A stretch of DNA of 32,957 bases. It comes from Promicromonospora citrea. Its GTDB lineage: Bacteria > Actinomycetota > Actinomycetes > Actinomycetales > Cellulomonadaceae. The notes beneath the pieces were generated by a model that was given only the letters and a program-made list of their open reading frames with translations, was not told the origin of the DNA and did not search any database. Of this stretch, positions 25,233-31,698 are shown piece after piece. The stretch's first letter is position 1; each line of letters opens with the position of its first letter. The stretch lies in assembly GCF_013004695.1 (NCBI RefSeq), contig NZ_JABEMG010000044.1, positions 1 to 32,957 of the forward strand. The letters run 5' to 3'. The position numbers and the translations under genes were made by a program.

Positions 25233-26516
25233 TCAGGGGAGGACGTGGGGGTTGTCCGCGTGGGTCAGGGTCTCCCAGGCGACGAACAGGTTGTTCGTGC
25301 CCTGCGGCCGCATGGACTCCGTCAGGGCCTGCGTGTTCGTCATCGAGAACCCCTGCCGGTTGTGCAGGGCGTTGAACCCGACCTCCGTGACCGGGCCGAG
25401 GCCCAGGTGCACGGAGCCGCCGCACAGCCACGACGGCACGGCGGCACCCCGCTGGTAGGTGGAGTGGAAGCCGAGCGCGTGCCGCAGCCGCTCCCCCACC
25501 TGCGGGTAGAGGTCGTCCCCCTGGATGGCGGCGGTCTCCGCGACGTGCGAGATCGCCGAGATGCCGTACCCCGTGTGCGTGAAGTCCCGGCAGGTCTCCT
25601 GCGCCAGCCCGTTGACCAGCGTGCGCTGGTTGTGCCAGAACGCGAAGATCTGGTCGGGCGTGTCCCGCCCCGTACCGGGCACGGTGCGCGGCACCGGCCC
25701 GTCCGAGGTCAGGTAGATGAACGCCGGCACCCGCACGAGGAACGTCTGCCTCGCGGCCGCGTACGCGTTCCGGTCGTCGAGGAAGACGGCGATGCCGACG
25801 GCCGCCTCCATCATCGACAGCTCCCAGTTGCCGTTGCTGCGGGAGCCGTTGATCACCTCGGGCAGGTAGACGTCGCGCAGCATCCGCTCGAACCGGTCGA
25901 CGTCGGCGGCGGCCCAGCCCGCCCCCGTGTACCGGATGATCTCGGCGGCCCGCGGCCACACCGACCCGGCCCACGCCGTCTGCAGCGGCGCGTTGGAGTT
26001 GGTGTGGTCACGGATGACGGGCGACCACGCGTTCATGATCGAGATCGCCTTCTGGGCGTGCCGGCTGTCGCGCGTGACCGACCAGGCCAGCGCGTGGGTG
26101 TACGCCGCGATGGCGTCCTCCCGCTCGTCGGTGCAGCCGTTGTTGGGGTTGGAGTAGGACCCGCACTCGACGACGGCGCGGGGGTGCGGGGTGTAGGAGA
26201 GCGACGCGTACCGGCTGGCCATCATGGCGTCGTAGGCCCTGCGCCACGGCTGCGCCCCGGCCTGCACCTGCTGCCGGACGAAGTCGAGCTGCGGCCGGCT
26301 CACGTGCACGCCGGGGTGCGTGAACGTGGTGGGCACGTCCGCGGCGACCGGTGCAGGGACCGCCTGGCCGACGGCGGCCGACGGCACGGACCTCGCGGCG
26401 GAGCCCGCCACGCCCGTGCCCGCCGTCGCCCCCGTGACCGCCGTCGCCAGGAGCAGGGCGGCGGTCACTGCTCCGGTGACGAGCGCACGCACACCGGCGT
26501 TCCTCCGGGCGCGCAT
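25233..26516 (-). CDS. Secreted alginate-lyase-superfamily protein
   Basis: 427 aa with a signal peptide (basic start MRARRNAGVR, hydrophobic core TAALLLATAVTGATA, about residues 10-35). The rest is helical, as in the (alpha/alpha) barrel of the alginate lyase superfamily (PF05426-like): APLQTAWAGSVWPRAAEIIR, SRSNGNWELSMMEAAVGIAV, FWHNQRTLVNGLAQETCRD, HTGYGISAISHVAETAAI. The substrate could be a uronic-acid polymer but is not fixed by sequence. Its ATG shares an A with the stop of the upstream chitinase (TGATG), so they are co-translated and probably act on one material. It ends beside the 16-bp-period array. Confidence 0.83.
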   Translation of the reverse strand: MRARRNAGVRALVTGAVTAALLLATAVTGATAGTGVAGSAARSVPSAAVGQAVPAPVAADVPTTFTHPGVHVSRPQLDFVRQQVQAGAQPWRRAYDAMMASRYASLSYTPHPRAVVECGSYSNPNNGCTDEREDAIAAYTHALAWSVTRDSRHAQKAISIMNAWSPVIRDHTNSNAPLQTAWAGSVWPRAAEIIRYTGAGWAAADVDRFERMLRDVYLPEVINGSRSNGNWELSMMEAAVGIAVFLDDRNAYAAARQTFLVRVPAFIYLTSDGPVPRTVPGTGRDTPDQIFAFWHNQRTLVNGLAQETCRDFTHTGYGISAISHVAETAAIQGDDLYPQVGERLRHALGFHSTYQRGAAVPSWLCGGSVHLGLGPVTEVGFNALHNRQGFSMTNTQALTESMRPQGTNNLFVAWETLTHADNPHVLP

Positions 26517-27847
26517 CAGAAGCCCGCCGTGATGCGCGTGAAGTCGAAGCCCGGCTGGTCCCGGTTGACGGACCAGAACGCGAAGCGCGTCAGGCCGTTG
26601 TTCCGGGCGTAGTCACGGATCTGCGTCCAGGCCGCCGTGGTGGTGATCTCGCCCTGGTCGGAGGTCCCGTTCATGCCGGAGATGCCCATGTGGGCGTACG
26701 CCTGGGCGTCCGACCAGCCGTTGGCGGCCTTGAGCTGGTTCTTCAGGCCCTCGGACGCGCTGATCGTGTCCTGCGCGATGTTCGAGGAGCCGAAGTTGAA
26801 CGGCATGATCGTGTAGTTGTCGATCGGGACGCCGAGCTGCGCCGCCCGGTTGATGAGCCGGGTGCCCGCGCCCTCGGGCCCACCGCGGCCGGTGCCGATC
26901 GTGACGGCGATCTTCACGCTCGGGTTGTTCTGCTTGACGATGATCAGACCCTGCAGGATGCGGTCCTGCACGGTGTAGTTCTCGAACTCGTCGGTGTTCT
27001 CGATGTCGAAGTCCACGACATGCGGCTGGTGGGCGTCGATGACGCGCTGCACGGCACCGGCGAACGCGGCGGGCGTCGCGCAGTTCGGGCCGAGCTTGTT
27101 GCCGGACCAGCCGCCGAAGGAGATCTGCACCTGGCCGCCTGCCGCCTTGATCGCGTTGATCGTCTGCTGGTCGACGCCGCCGGTGAGCGGGCGCTGGCCG
27201 TCCCACGCCGGGTTGCAGCCGCCCGAGGACAGGATGAACGCCATGGTGAACGCCCGGATGCCGGTCTGGCTCATGACGGAGGTCGCGCTCGGCGGGTTGC
27301 CCCAGCCGAGGTAGAGGTACGGCGCGGCCGGCATCTTCGCCGGGTCCGGGCCGGGGTTGCTGCCGCCGGACGGCAGCGTCCAGCGCTGGTTCGCGGAGCC
27401 CGCGCAGTCCCAGAGCTGCAGGGGCGTGCCGTCGGCCGAGCTGGGGCCCGTGGCGTCGAGACACTTCCCGAGCGCGCGGAGGCTTCCGTCAGCTCCCGCC
27501 GTCCAGGCCTGGGCAGCGGTGCCGTTGCAGTCCCACAGCTGCACGCGCGTGCCGTTGGCGGACGCGGCGCCCGCCACGTCGAGACACTTGCCGAGTGCGC
27601 GGACGGTGCCGTCGGCGCGCACGTCCCACGTCTGCGCGTTCGTCCCGTTGCAGCTGTAGAGCTGGATCTGCGTGCCGTTCGCGGTGCTCGCCGCCGCGAC
27701 GTCGACGCACTTGCCGCCGTACCCGGTGATCGCGCCCGTCGCCGCCTGCGCGGGCAGAGCGCCCCCGCCCAGCGCGAGCGCGGTGACCAGGGCCACGGAC
27801 AGTGCGGCGAGGCCGCCGACGACACGGCGCCGTAGACGTGCTTGCAT
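26516..27847 (-). CDS. Secreted GH18 chitinase with N-terminal ricin-type lectin domain
   Basis: 443 aa. Signal peptide to about Ala36 (ALGGGALPAQAA). Residues 37-157 form a ricin-B-type beta-trefoil carbohydrate-binding domain (CBM13) with three repeats ending in QTW, QAW and QRW. A Gly/Pro linker (158-171) leads to the GH18 catalytic domain (172-443) with ISFGGWSGNK and DFDIE (279-283), where Glu283 is the acid/base. It cleaves chitin outside the cell. RBS GAGGGAGGG is strong. A 9-bp inverted repeat covers the leader. It is a paralogue of the next upstream gene and is coupled to the downstream lyase. Confidence 0.93.
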   Translation of the reverse strand: MQARLRRRVVGGLAALSVALVTALALGGGALPAQAATGAITGYGGKCVDVAAASTANGTQIQLYSCNGTNAQTWDVRADGTVRALGKCLDVAGAASANGTRVQLWDCNGTAAQAWTAGADGSLRALGKCLDATGPSSADGTPLQLWDCAGSANQRWTLPSGGSNPGPDPAKMPAAPYLYLGWGNPPSATSVMSQTGIRAFTMAFILSSGGCNPAWDGQRPLTGGVDQQTINAIKAAGGQVQISFGGWSGNKLGPNCATPAAFAGAVQRVIDAHQPHVVDFDIENTDEFENYTVQDRILQGLIIVKQNNPSVKIAVTIGTGRGGPEGAGTRLINRAAQLGVPIDNYTIMPFNFGSSNIAQDTISASEGLKNQLKAANGWSDAQAYAHMGISGMNGTSDQGEITTTAAWTQIRDYARNNGLTRFAFWSVNRDQPGFDFTRITAGF

Positions 27848-27856
27848 GGTCGCCCT

Positions 27857-27894
27857 CCCTCACTTTCTAGCCTGTAAGTGAGGGAACCGTACGA
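27857..27894 (-). promoter_or_regulatory. Leader inverted repeat and shared motif of chitinase 1
   Basis: CCCTCACTT (27857-27865) and AAGTGAGGG (27876-27884) form a perfect 9-bp inverted repeat with a 10-nt spacer, partly covering the RBS side. Overlapping it, 27875-27894 matches 16 of 20 bases with 29114-29133 upstream of chitinase 2. It may be an operator or an SD-masking hairpin. Confidence 0.55.
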
Positions 27895-28015
27895 CTTCCT
27901 TGACAGCCGCAACATCGGGGCTTCCCCGTACAGCGACCACACGGTGTCCACGCAGGCTCCGCGCGACGTCACCGCTGCCCGGCGCGACAGGGCCCGGCTT
28001 CCCGCGCACGCGACA

Positions 28016-28051
28016 CGGCCCGCCGCCGTCGACATGGACGACGACGGGCCG
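28016..28051 (-). terminator. Terminator after chitinase 2
   Basis: CGGCCCGCCGCCGTC (28016-28030) and GACGACGACGGGCCG (28037-28051) form a 15-bp stem with a 6-nt loop. Two positions are G-U pairs in minus-strand RNA but A-C mismatches in plus-strand RNA, so it favours the minus transcript. It lies 22 nt after the stop. The rest of the 27848-28073 gap holds the chitinase 1 leader and nothing else I can name. Confidence 0.68.
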
Positions 28052-28073
28052 TACCGCCGGCGAGGCGCCGCGG

Positions 28074-29090
28074 TCAGAAACCCGCGGTGATCCGCGTGAA
28101 CGCGAGGTCGTCCTGCGCGATCCCGCTGCAGTCGGAGGTCACCCCACCGCCCTCGCAGCCGCGGTCCCGGTTGACGGCCCAGTACGCGAACCGCGTCAGG
28201 CCGTTCTCGTTCGCCCAGTCACGGATCTGCTCCCACTGCTCCGGCGTGGTGATCTCGCCGACGTCGGACACGCCGTTCATCCCGGAGATCCCCGTGTGGG
28301 CCCACGCCTCCGCGTCCGACCAGCCGTGCGCGGCCTTCAGCTGGTCCTTGAGGCCCTGTGCCGCGCTGATCGTGTCCGCCACCATGTCGGATCCGCCGAA
28401 GTCGAACGTCATGACCGTGTAGTTGTCGATCGGCGTGCCGAGCTCGGCAGCCCGCTCGACGAGCCGCGCTCCCGCGCCCGCCGGCCCGCTGATCGACGTC
28501 GGGATGGTCACCACCGCCTGCACGTCCGGGTTGTCCTGCTTGACGATCGAGATCCCCTGCAGGATCCGGTCCTGGACCGCGTAGTCCTCCAGCTCGTCCG
28601 TGTTCTCGATGTCGAAGTCCACGACGTCGGGGTCGTGCGCGTCGATGACCTGCTGCACCGCACCGGCGAACTCCTCGGGGCTCGAGCACGCCGGCCCGAG
28701 CTTGTTGCCCGACCAGCCACCGAACGAGATCTGCACCTGGCCGCCGGCCGCCTTGATCGCGTCGATGGTCTGCTCGTCGACGCCCCCGGCCAGGGGCCGC
28801 TGCCCGTCCCATGCGGGGGTGCACCCGCCGGAGGACAGCATGAACGCCATCGTGAACGCCGACACGCCCGTCTCGGACATGACCGTGGTCGCGTCCTGCG
28901 GGTCACCCCAGCCGAGGTACAGGTAGGGCGCACCCGCGAGCTTGGCGCCCGCCTCCTGCGAGGCGTCGGCCTGCGGCGCGACCCGTGGGCCGCTGATCTC
29001 CATGGCCGTGGCGCCCGCCATCCCTCCGGCGGCGAGCAGCGCCGCGGTCACCGCACCGACGACTCCGAGTCGCTTCGGGTTCGTCTTCAT
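28074..29090 (-). CDS. Secreted GH18 chitinase, catalytic domain only
   Basis: 338 aa from ATG 29090, with GGGAG 6 nt upstream; the ATG at 29096 leaves no spacing. A signal segment lies at about 8-30 (VVGAVTAALLAAGGMAGATA), then a short linker and a GH18 domain nearly parallel to chitinase 1 (APYLYLGWGDPQDATTVMSE, ISFGGWSGNKLGPAC, DFDIE at 158-162 with Glu162). It lacks the lectin domain. Near the end it has an insertion with two cysteines (DRGCEGGGVTSDCSG) absent from chitinase 1, possibly a disulphide loop. A tandem duplication followed by loss or gain of the lectin domain explains the pair. Confidence 0.92.
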   Translation of the reverse strand: MKTNPKRLGVVGAVTAALLAAGGMAGATAMEISGPRVAPQADASQEAGAKLAGAPYLYLGWGDPQDATTVMSETGVSAFTMAFMLSSGGCTPAWDGQRPLAGGVDEQTIDAIKAAGGQVQISFGGWSGNKLGPACSSPEEFAGAVQQVIDAHDPDVVDFDIENTDELEDYAVQDRILQGISIVKQDNPDVQAVVTIPTSISGPAGAGARLVERAAELGTPIDNYTVMTFDFGGSDMVADTISAAQGLKDQLKAAHGWSDAEAWAHTGISGMNGVSDVGEITTPEQWEQIRDWANENGLTRFAYWAVNRDRGCEGGGVTSDCSGIAQDDLAFTRITAGF

Positions 29091-29113
29091 CGTCATCTCC
29101 CAGAGCTCGGAAC

Positions 29114-29133
29114 TATGTCAGGAGACCGTACGA
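29114..29133 (-). promoter_or_regulatory. Shared upstream motif of chitinase 2
   Basis: Read on the minus strand as TCGTACGGTCTCCTGACATA, ending about 23 nt before the ATG at 29090. It matches TCGTACGGTTCCCTCACTTA upstream of chitinase 1 at 16 of 20 positions. Confidence 0.5.
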
Positions 29134-29169
29134 CCGGGTGAAATATGGGTCATCCGTGGTAACCCGTAG

Positions 29170-30795
29170 TCACGACCTCAGTTCCGTCAGCCGGCCCTCG
29201 GCGTCCAGCCGGATCTCCGCGTCCAGACCGAGGCGGTCGAGGAACACGCGGTCGTGGCTCACCACCAGCAACGCGCCCCGGTAGGCCGACAGGGCGTCCA
29301 CGAGCTGGTCCGTGCTGGCGATGTCCAGGTTGTTCGTCGGCTCGTCCAGCACGAGAAGCTGCGCGGGCGGGTCCGCCAGCAGCAGGCTCGCCAGCGCCAC
29401 CCGGAACCGCTCGCCGCCCGACAGCGTGGCCACCGGCCGGTCCACCGCCGCACCCCGCACGAGGAACCGCGCCAGCCGGTTGCGCAGCTCACCCGGCGGC
29501 ACGTGCGGCGCGCCCTGCCGCACCGCCTCCAGCACCGGCAGGTCCTCGGGCAGCACGTCCGCGCGCTGCGGCAGGTACGCGGCACGGTCGGTCAGCAGCT
29601 CGCCGCCCGCCCCCGGCGCGACGCCGCCCGCACCGGCGGTGCCCCCGCGGGAGAGCAGCCGCTCGAGCAGCGTCGTCTTGCCCACCCCGTTCGGCCCCGT
29701 CAGCGCGATGCGCTCGGGGCCCTGCACCACGACCTCGCGCCCGTCGGCGCCCCGCAGGACCGCGAGCCGGCGCCCCGCGGGCACCTCCGGGTCCGGCAGG
29801 TCCACGACGATCCGGTCGTCGTCCCGCACCGCGCGCTCGGCGAGGTCCACCGCCGCACGCGCCTTCTCGACCTTGTCGTCCAGCAGCCCCCGCCGCGCGC
29901 CCGCCGACTTCTCCGCACTGTTGCGCCGGTCGTTGATCACGGCCTTGACGTACTTGCGGTTCGCGACGTCCTTGCGGCCCTTGCGCTCGCTGTGCGCGAT
30001 GCGCTCCTCCGCCTCGATCCGCTGGCGCCTCTCGCGCCGCAGCGTCTGCTCGGCCGAGCGCAGCGCCTGCTCCGCTGCCTCCTGCTGCACCTGCAGCCAC
30101 GCCCGGTACTCCGAGTACGGACCGCCGAACGTCGTCAGCGACCCCGCACGCAGCTCCGCCGTCTCGTCCATCAGCTCGAGCAGCGCCAGGTCGTGCGAGA
30201 CGACGACCAGGGCACCGCGCCACCCCCGCACCAGCTCGTACAGGCGCTCGCGGGCGGCGCCGTCCAGGTTGTTGGTCGGCTCGTCGAGCAGGGCGACGGC
30301 GCCCGCGCCGCTCGCCTGGCGCAGCCGCACGCCCGTGATGGCCGTGAGCATCGCCTCGCCGCCCGACAGCGTGGCGACCGAACGGTCGAGGCCGGTCGGC
30401 AGACCGGTGGACGCGAGCAGCGCCACGGCCCGCTCCTCGACGTCCCAGTCCTGCCCGACGACGTCGAAGTGCGCCGGGTCGACGTCGCCCGACTCGATCG
30501 CGCGCAGCGCCCGGACCACGGGCGTGATGCCGAGCAGGTCGGCGACCGTCGCGTCGACCTCGAGCGTGAGGCGCTGCGGGAGGTGGTCCGCGGCGCCGCT
30601 CAGGGCGACGCGGCCGGACGAGGGCCTGAGCAGGCCCGCGACGAGACGCAGCAGGGTGGACTTGCCGGCGCCGTTGAGGCCCGTCAGGCCCGTGCGGCCG
30701 CGGCCGAAGGCGCCCGAGACGTGGTCGAGCGCGACGGACCCGTCGGGCCAGGCGAAAGTGACGTCGTGCAGCACGACGGAAGGGGTGGACGGCAT
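29170..30795 (-). CDS. ABC-F ribosome-protection ATPase
   Basis: 541 aa with two ABC domains and no membrane segments. Domain 1: Walker A GLNGAGKST (39-47), signature LSGGE, Walker B VALLDEPTNNLD. A charged interdomain linker follows (about 230-310: LRRERRQRIEAEERIAHSER and onward) which in ABC-F proteins reaches the peptidyl-transferase centre. Domain 2: GPNGVGKTT, LSGGE, LLVLDEPTNNLD. Such proteins either tune translation or displace ribosome-targeting antibiotics. A small upstream ORF with alternative hairpins favours an inducible resistance role. GGGAG lies 7 nt before the ATG. Product class is certain; drug specificity is not. Confidence 0.92.
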   Translation of the reverse strand: MPSTPSVVLHDVTFAWPDGSVALDHVSGAFGRGRTGLTGLNGAGKSTLLRLVAGLLRPSSGRVALSGAADHLPQRLTLEVDATVADLLGITPVVRALRAIESGDVDPAHFDVVGQDWDVEERAVALLASTGLPTGLDRSVATLSGGEAMLTAITGVRLRQASGAGAVALLDEPTNNLDGAARERLYELVRGWRGALVVVSHDLALLELMDETAELRAGSLTTFGGPYSEYRAWLQVQQEAAEQALRSAEQTLRRERRQRIEAEERIAHSERKGRKDVANRKYVKAVINDRRNSAEKSAGARRGLLDDKVEKARAAVDLAERAVRDDDRIVVDLPDPEVPAGRRLAVLRGADGREVVVQGPERIALTGPNGVGKTTLLERLLSRGGTAGAGGVAPGAGGELLTDRAAYLPQRADVLPEDLPVLEAVRQGAPHVPPGELRNRLARFLVRGAAVDRPVATLSGGERFRVALASLLLADPPAQLLVLDEPTNNLDIASTDQLVDALSAYRGALLVVSHDRVFLDRLGLDAEIRLDAEGRLTELRS

Positions 30796-30825
30796 GAAGG
30801 ACTCCCGGGTGGTGGCGGCTGTGCC

Positions 30826-30889
30826 GACGCCCGGGCGCGGTACGACGAGGTACGGCGGGCAGGCGTCAGCGCGAGGTGGTCTCGTACCG
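30826..30889 (-). promoter_or_regulatory. Candidate attenuator before the ABC-F gene
   Basis: In transcript order: A = CGGTACGA (30889-30882, inside the upstream ORF), B = GACGCC (30867-30862), A' = TCGTACCG (30845-30838), B' = GGCGTC (30831-30826). A pairs A' and B pairs B', but they interleave, so only one pair can form at a time. A ribosome stalled on the short ORF would hide A and let B:B' form. Confidence 0.5.
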
Positions 30890-30904
30890 GGAGATGCCAG
30901 TCAT
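30866..30904 (-). CDS. Leader peptide upstream of the ABC-F gene (12 aa)
   Basis: Encodes MTGISRYETTSR and a stop. GAAGGA lies 4 nt before the ATG (30904), a better RBS than most genes here have. It ends 70 nt before the ABC-F start, and its codons include one arm of a hairpin. Leader peptides of this size control several ABC-F and erm resistance genes by ribosome stalling; that role here is inference. Confidence 0.55.
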   Translation of the reverse strand: MTGISRYETTSR

Positions 30905-30959
30905 CACAGTCCTTCGGGTCGCTCCCTCACACACGCGGCACGCCCGCAGGAGCCCGGCG

Positions 30960-30988
30960 ATCCTGCCACGACCCCGGAGGGCGCGCAA
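30960..30988 (-). promoter_or_regulatory. Candidate promoter of the leader/ABC-F transcript
   Basis: TTGCGC (30988-30983), 17-nt spacer, CAGGAT (30965-30960) on the minus strand. It lies just after the TetR stop and would give a 5' leader of about 50 nt before the short ORF. The -35 is a weak match. Confidence 0.4.
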
Positions 30989-30999
30989 GGGATTTCCGC

Positions 31000-31575
31000 T
31001 CACGGCTCCTCGGCGGTCAGGTACCGCTGCACGGTGGGCGCGAGCCACGCCACCACCTCGTCGTGCGACAGGGCGGCCGCCGGCTCGAGCCGCAGCACGT
31101 AGCGCACCACCGCCATGCCGAGCACCTGGGAGGCGACGAGAGCGGCGCGGCGCTCGGCGTCCGGGTGGCCGAACGAGCGGGCGGCCGGCACGAGCTGGCT
31201 CCGGAACACGTCGCGCAGGCGGTCGGCGCCCGCGCTGTTGGTCATGCCGACCCGCAGCAGCGTCCGCAGCACGCCGTCCCGCTCCCACAGGTCGAGGAAG
31301 TGACGCACCAGCACGACACCGACGGAGCCCGGGTCGGTGCCCGCGAGGTCGGGGAAGTCGAGCTCGACGTCGACGACGGCCGCGAACAGCCCTTCCTTCG
31401 AGCCGAAGTACCGCATGACCATCGACGGGTCGATGGCGGCGTCGTGCGCGATGGACCGCACCGTCGCACGCTCGTAGCCGTCGGACGCGAAGCGCTCGCG
31501 CGCCGCCTCGAGGATCGCGGCACGGGTCGCGTCCGACCGCCGCCGGGGTGCCTGGGTCTCTGCGCCGGTTGCCAT
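31000..31575 (-). CDS. TetR-family transcriptional regulator
   Basis: 191 aa. Residues 14-65 form the TetR helix-turn-helix (ATRAAILEAARERFASDGY, RATVRSIAHDAAIDPSMVMR, YFGSKEGLF); the C-terminal part is a helical ligand-binding domain. It is divergent from the FAD monooxygenase gene, with three CAACN4GTTG sites between, a classic self- and neighbour-repressing layout. ATG 31575 follows TACACT by 7 nt, so the message is probably leaderless; GTG 31581 is an alternative. Upstream of the ABC-F leader on the same strand, but a separate promoter candidate lies between. Confidence 0.92.
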   Translation of the reverse strand: MATGAETQAPRRRSDATRAAILEAARERFASDGYERATVRSIAHDAAIDPSMVMRYFGSKEGLFAAVVDVELDFPDLAGTDPGSVGVVLVRHFLDLWERDGVLRTLLRVGMTNSAGADRLRDVFRSQLVPAARSFGHPDAERRAALVASQVLGMAVVRYVLRLEPAAALSHDEVVAWLAPTVQRYLTAEEP

Positions 31576-31582
31576 GCCCACA

Positions 31583-31588
31583 AGTGTA
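31583..31588 (-). promoter_or_regulatory. Candidate -10 box of tetR (leaderless)
   Basis: TACACT on the minus strand, 7 nt before the ATG at 31575. The first CAACN4GTTG site lies just upstream, where RNA polymerase would bind. Confidence 0.5.
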
Positions 31589-31591
31589 GGC

Positions 31592-31659
31592 CAACACCCG
31601 TTGACTTCTTCGGAGCGTGCGCCCTACCGTTGTCAACAAGCGTTGGCCAACGGATGTTG
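31592..31659. promoter_or_regulatory. Three TetR-type operators CAACN4GTTG
   Basis: Sites at 31592-31603, 31634-31645 and 31648-31659. The last two make a larger near-perfect 30-bp palindrome (31632-31661; half-sites GTCAACAAGCGTTGG and CCAACGGATGTTGAC, 13 of 15 complementary). They overlap both divergent promoters. Confidence 0.78.
31601..31630 (+). promoter_or_regulatory. Promoter of the monooxygenase gene
   Basis: TTGACT (31601-31606), 18-nt spacer, TACCGT (31625-31630). The -35 touches the first operator and transcription would begin in the second, so repressor binding would block it. Confidence 0.6.
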
Positions 31660-31698
31660 ACCGAGACGGACCACGACCGGACGACCAGGAGGCACGAC

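Noticed and set aside
27857-27884. DasR binding site upstream of chitinase 1
   Set aside because: A central TCTAG is present, but the flanking bases do not match the DasR consensus.
30846-30855. CGAGGTACGG as a copy of the GAGGTAGTCA site
   Set aside because: Only the first six bases agree and there is no 16-bp series; it belongs to the leader structure.
31624-31656. TTGACA on the minus strand as the tetR -35
   Set aside because: The hexamer is perfect, but no TANNNT lies 16-18 nt downstream; the TACACT box near the ATG is too far away.
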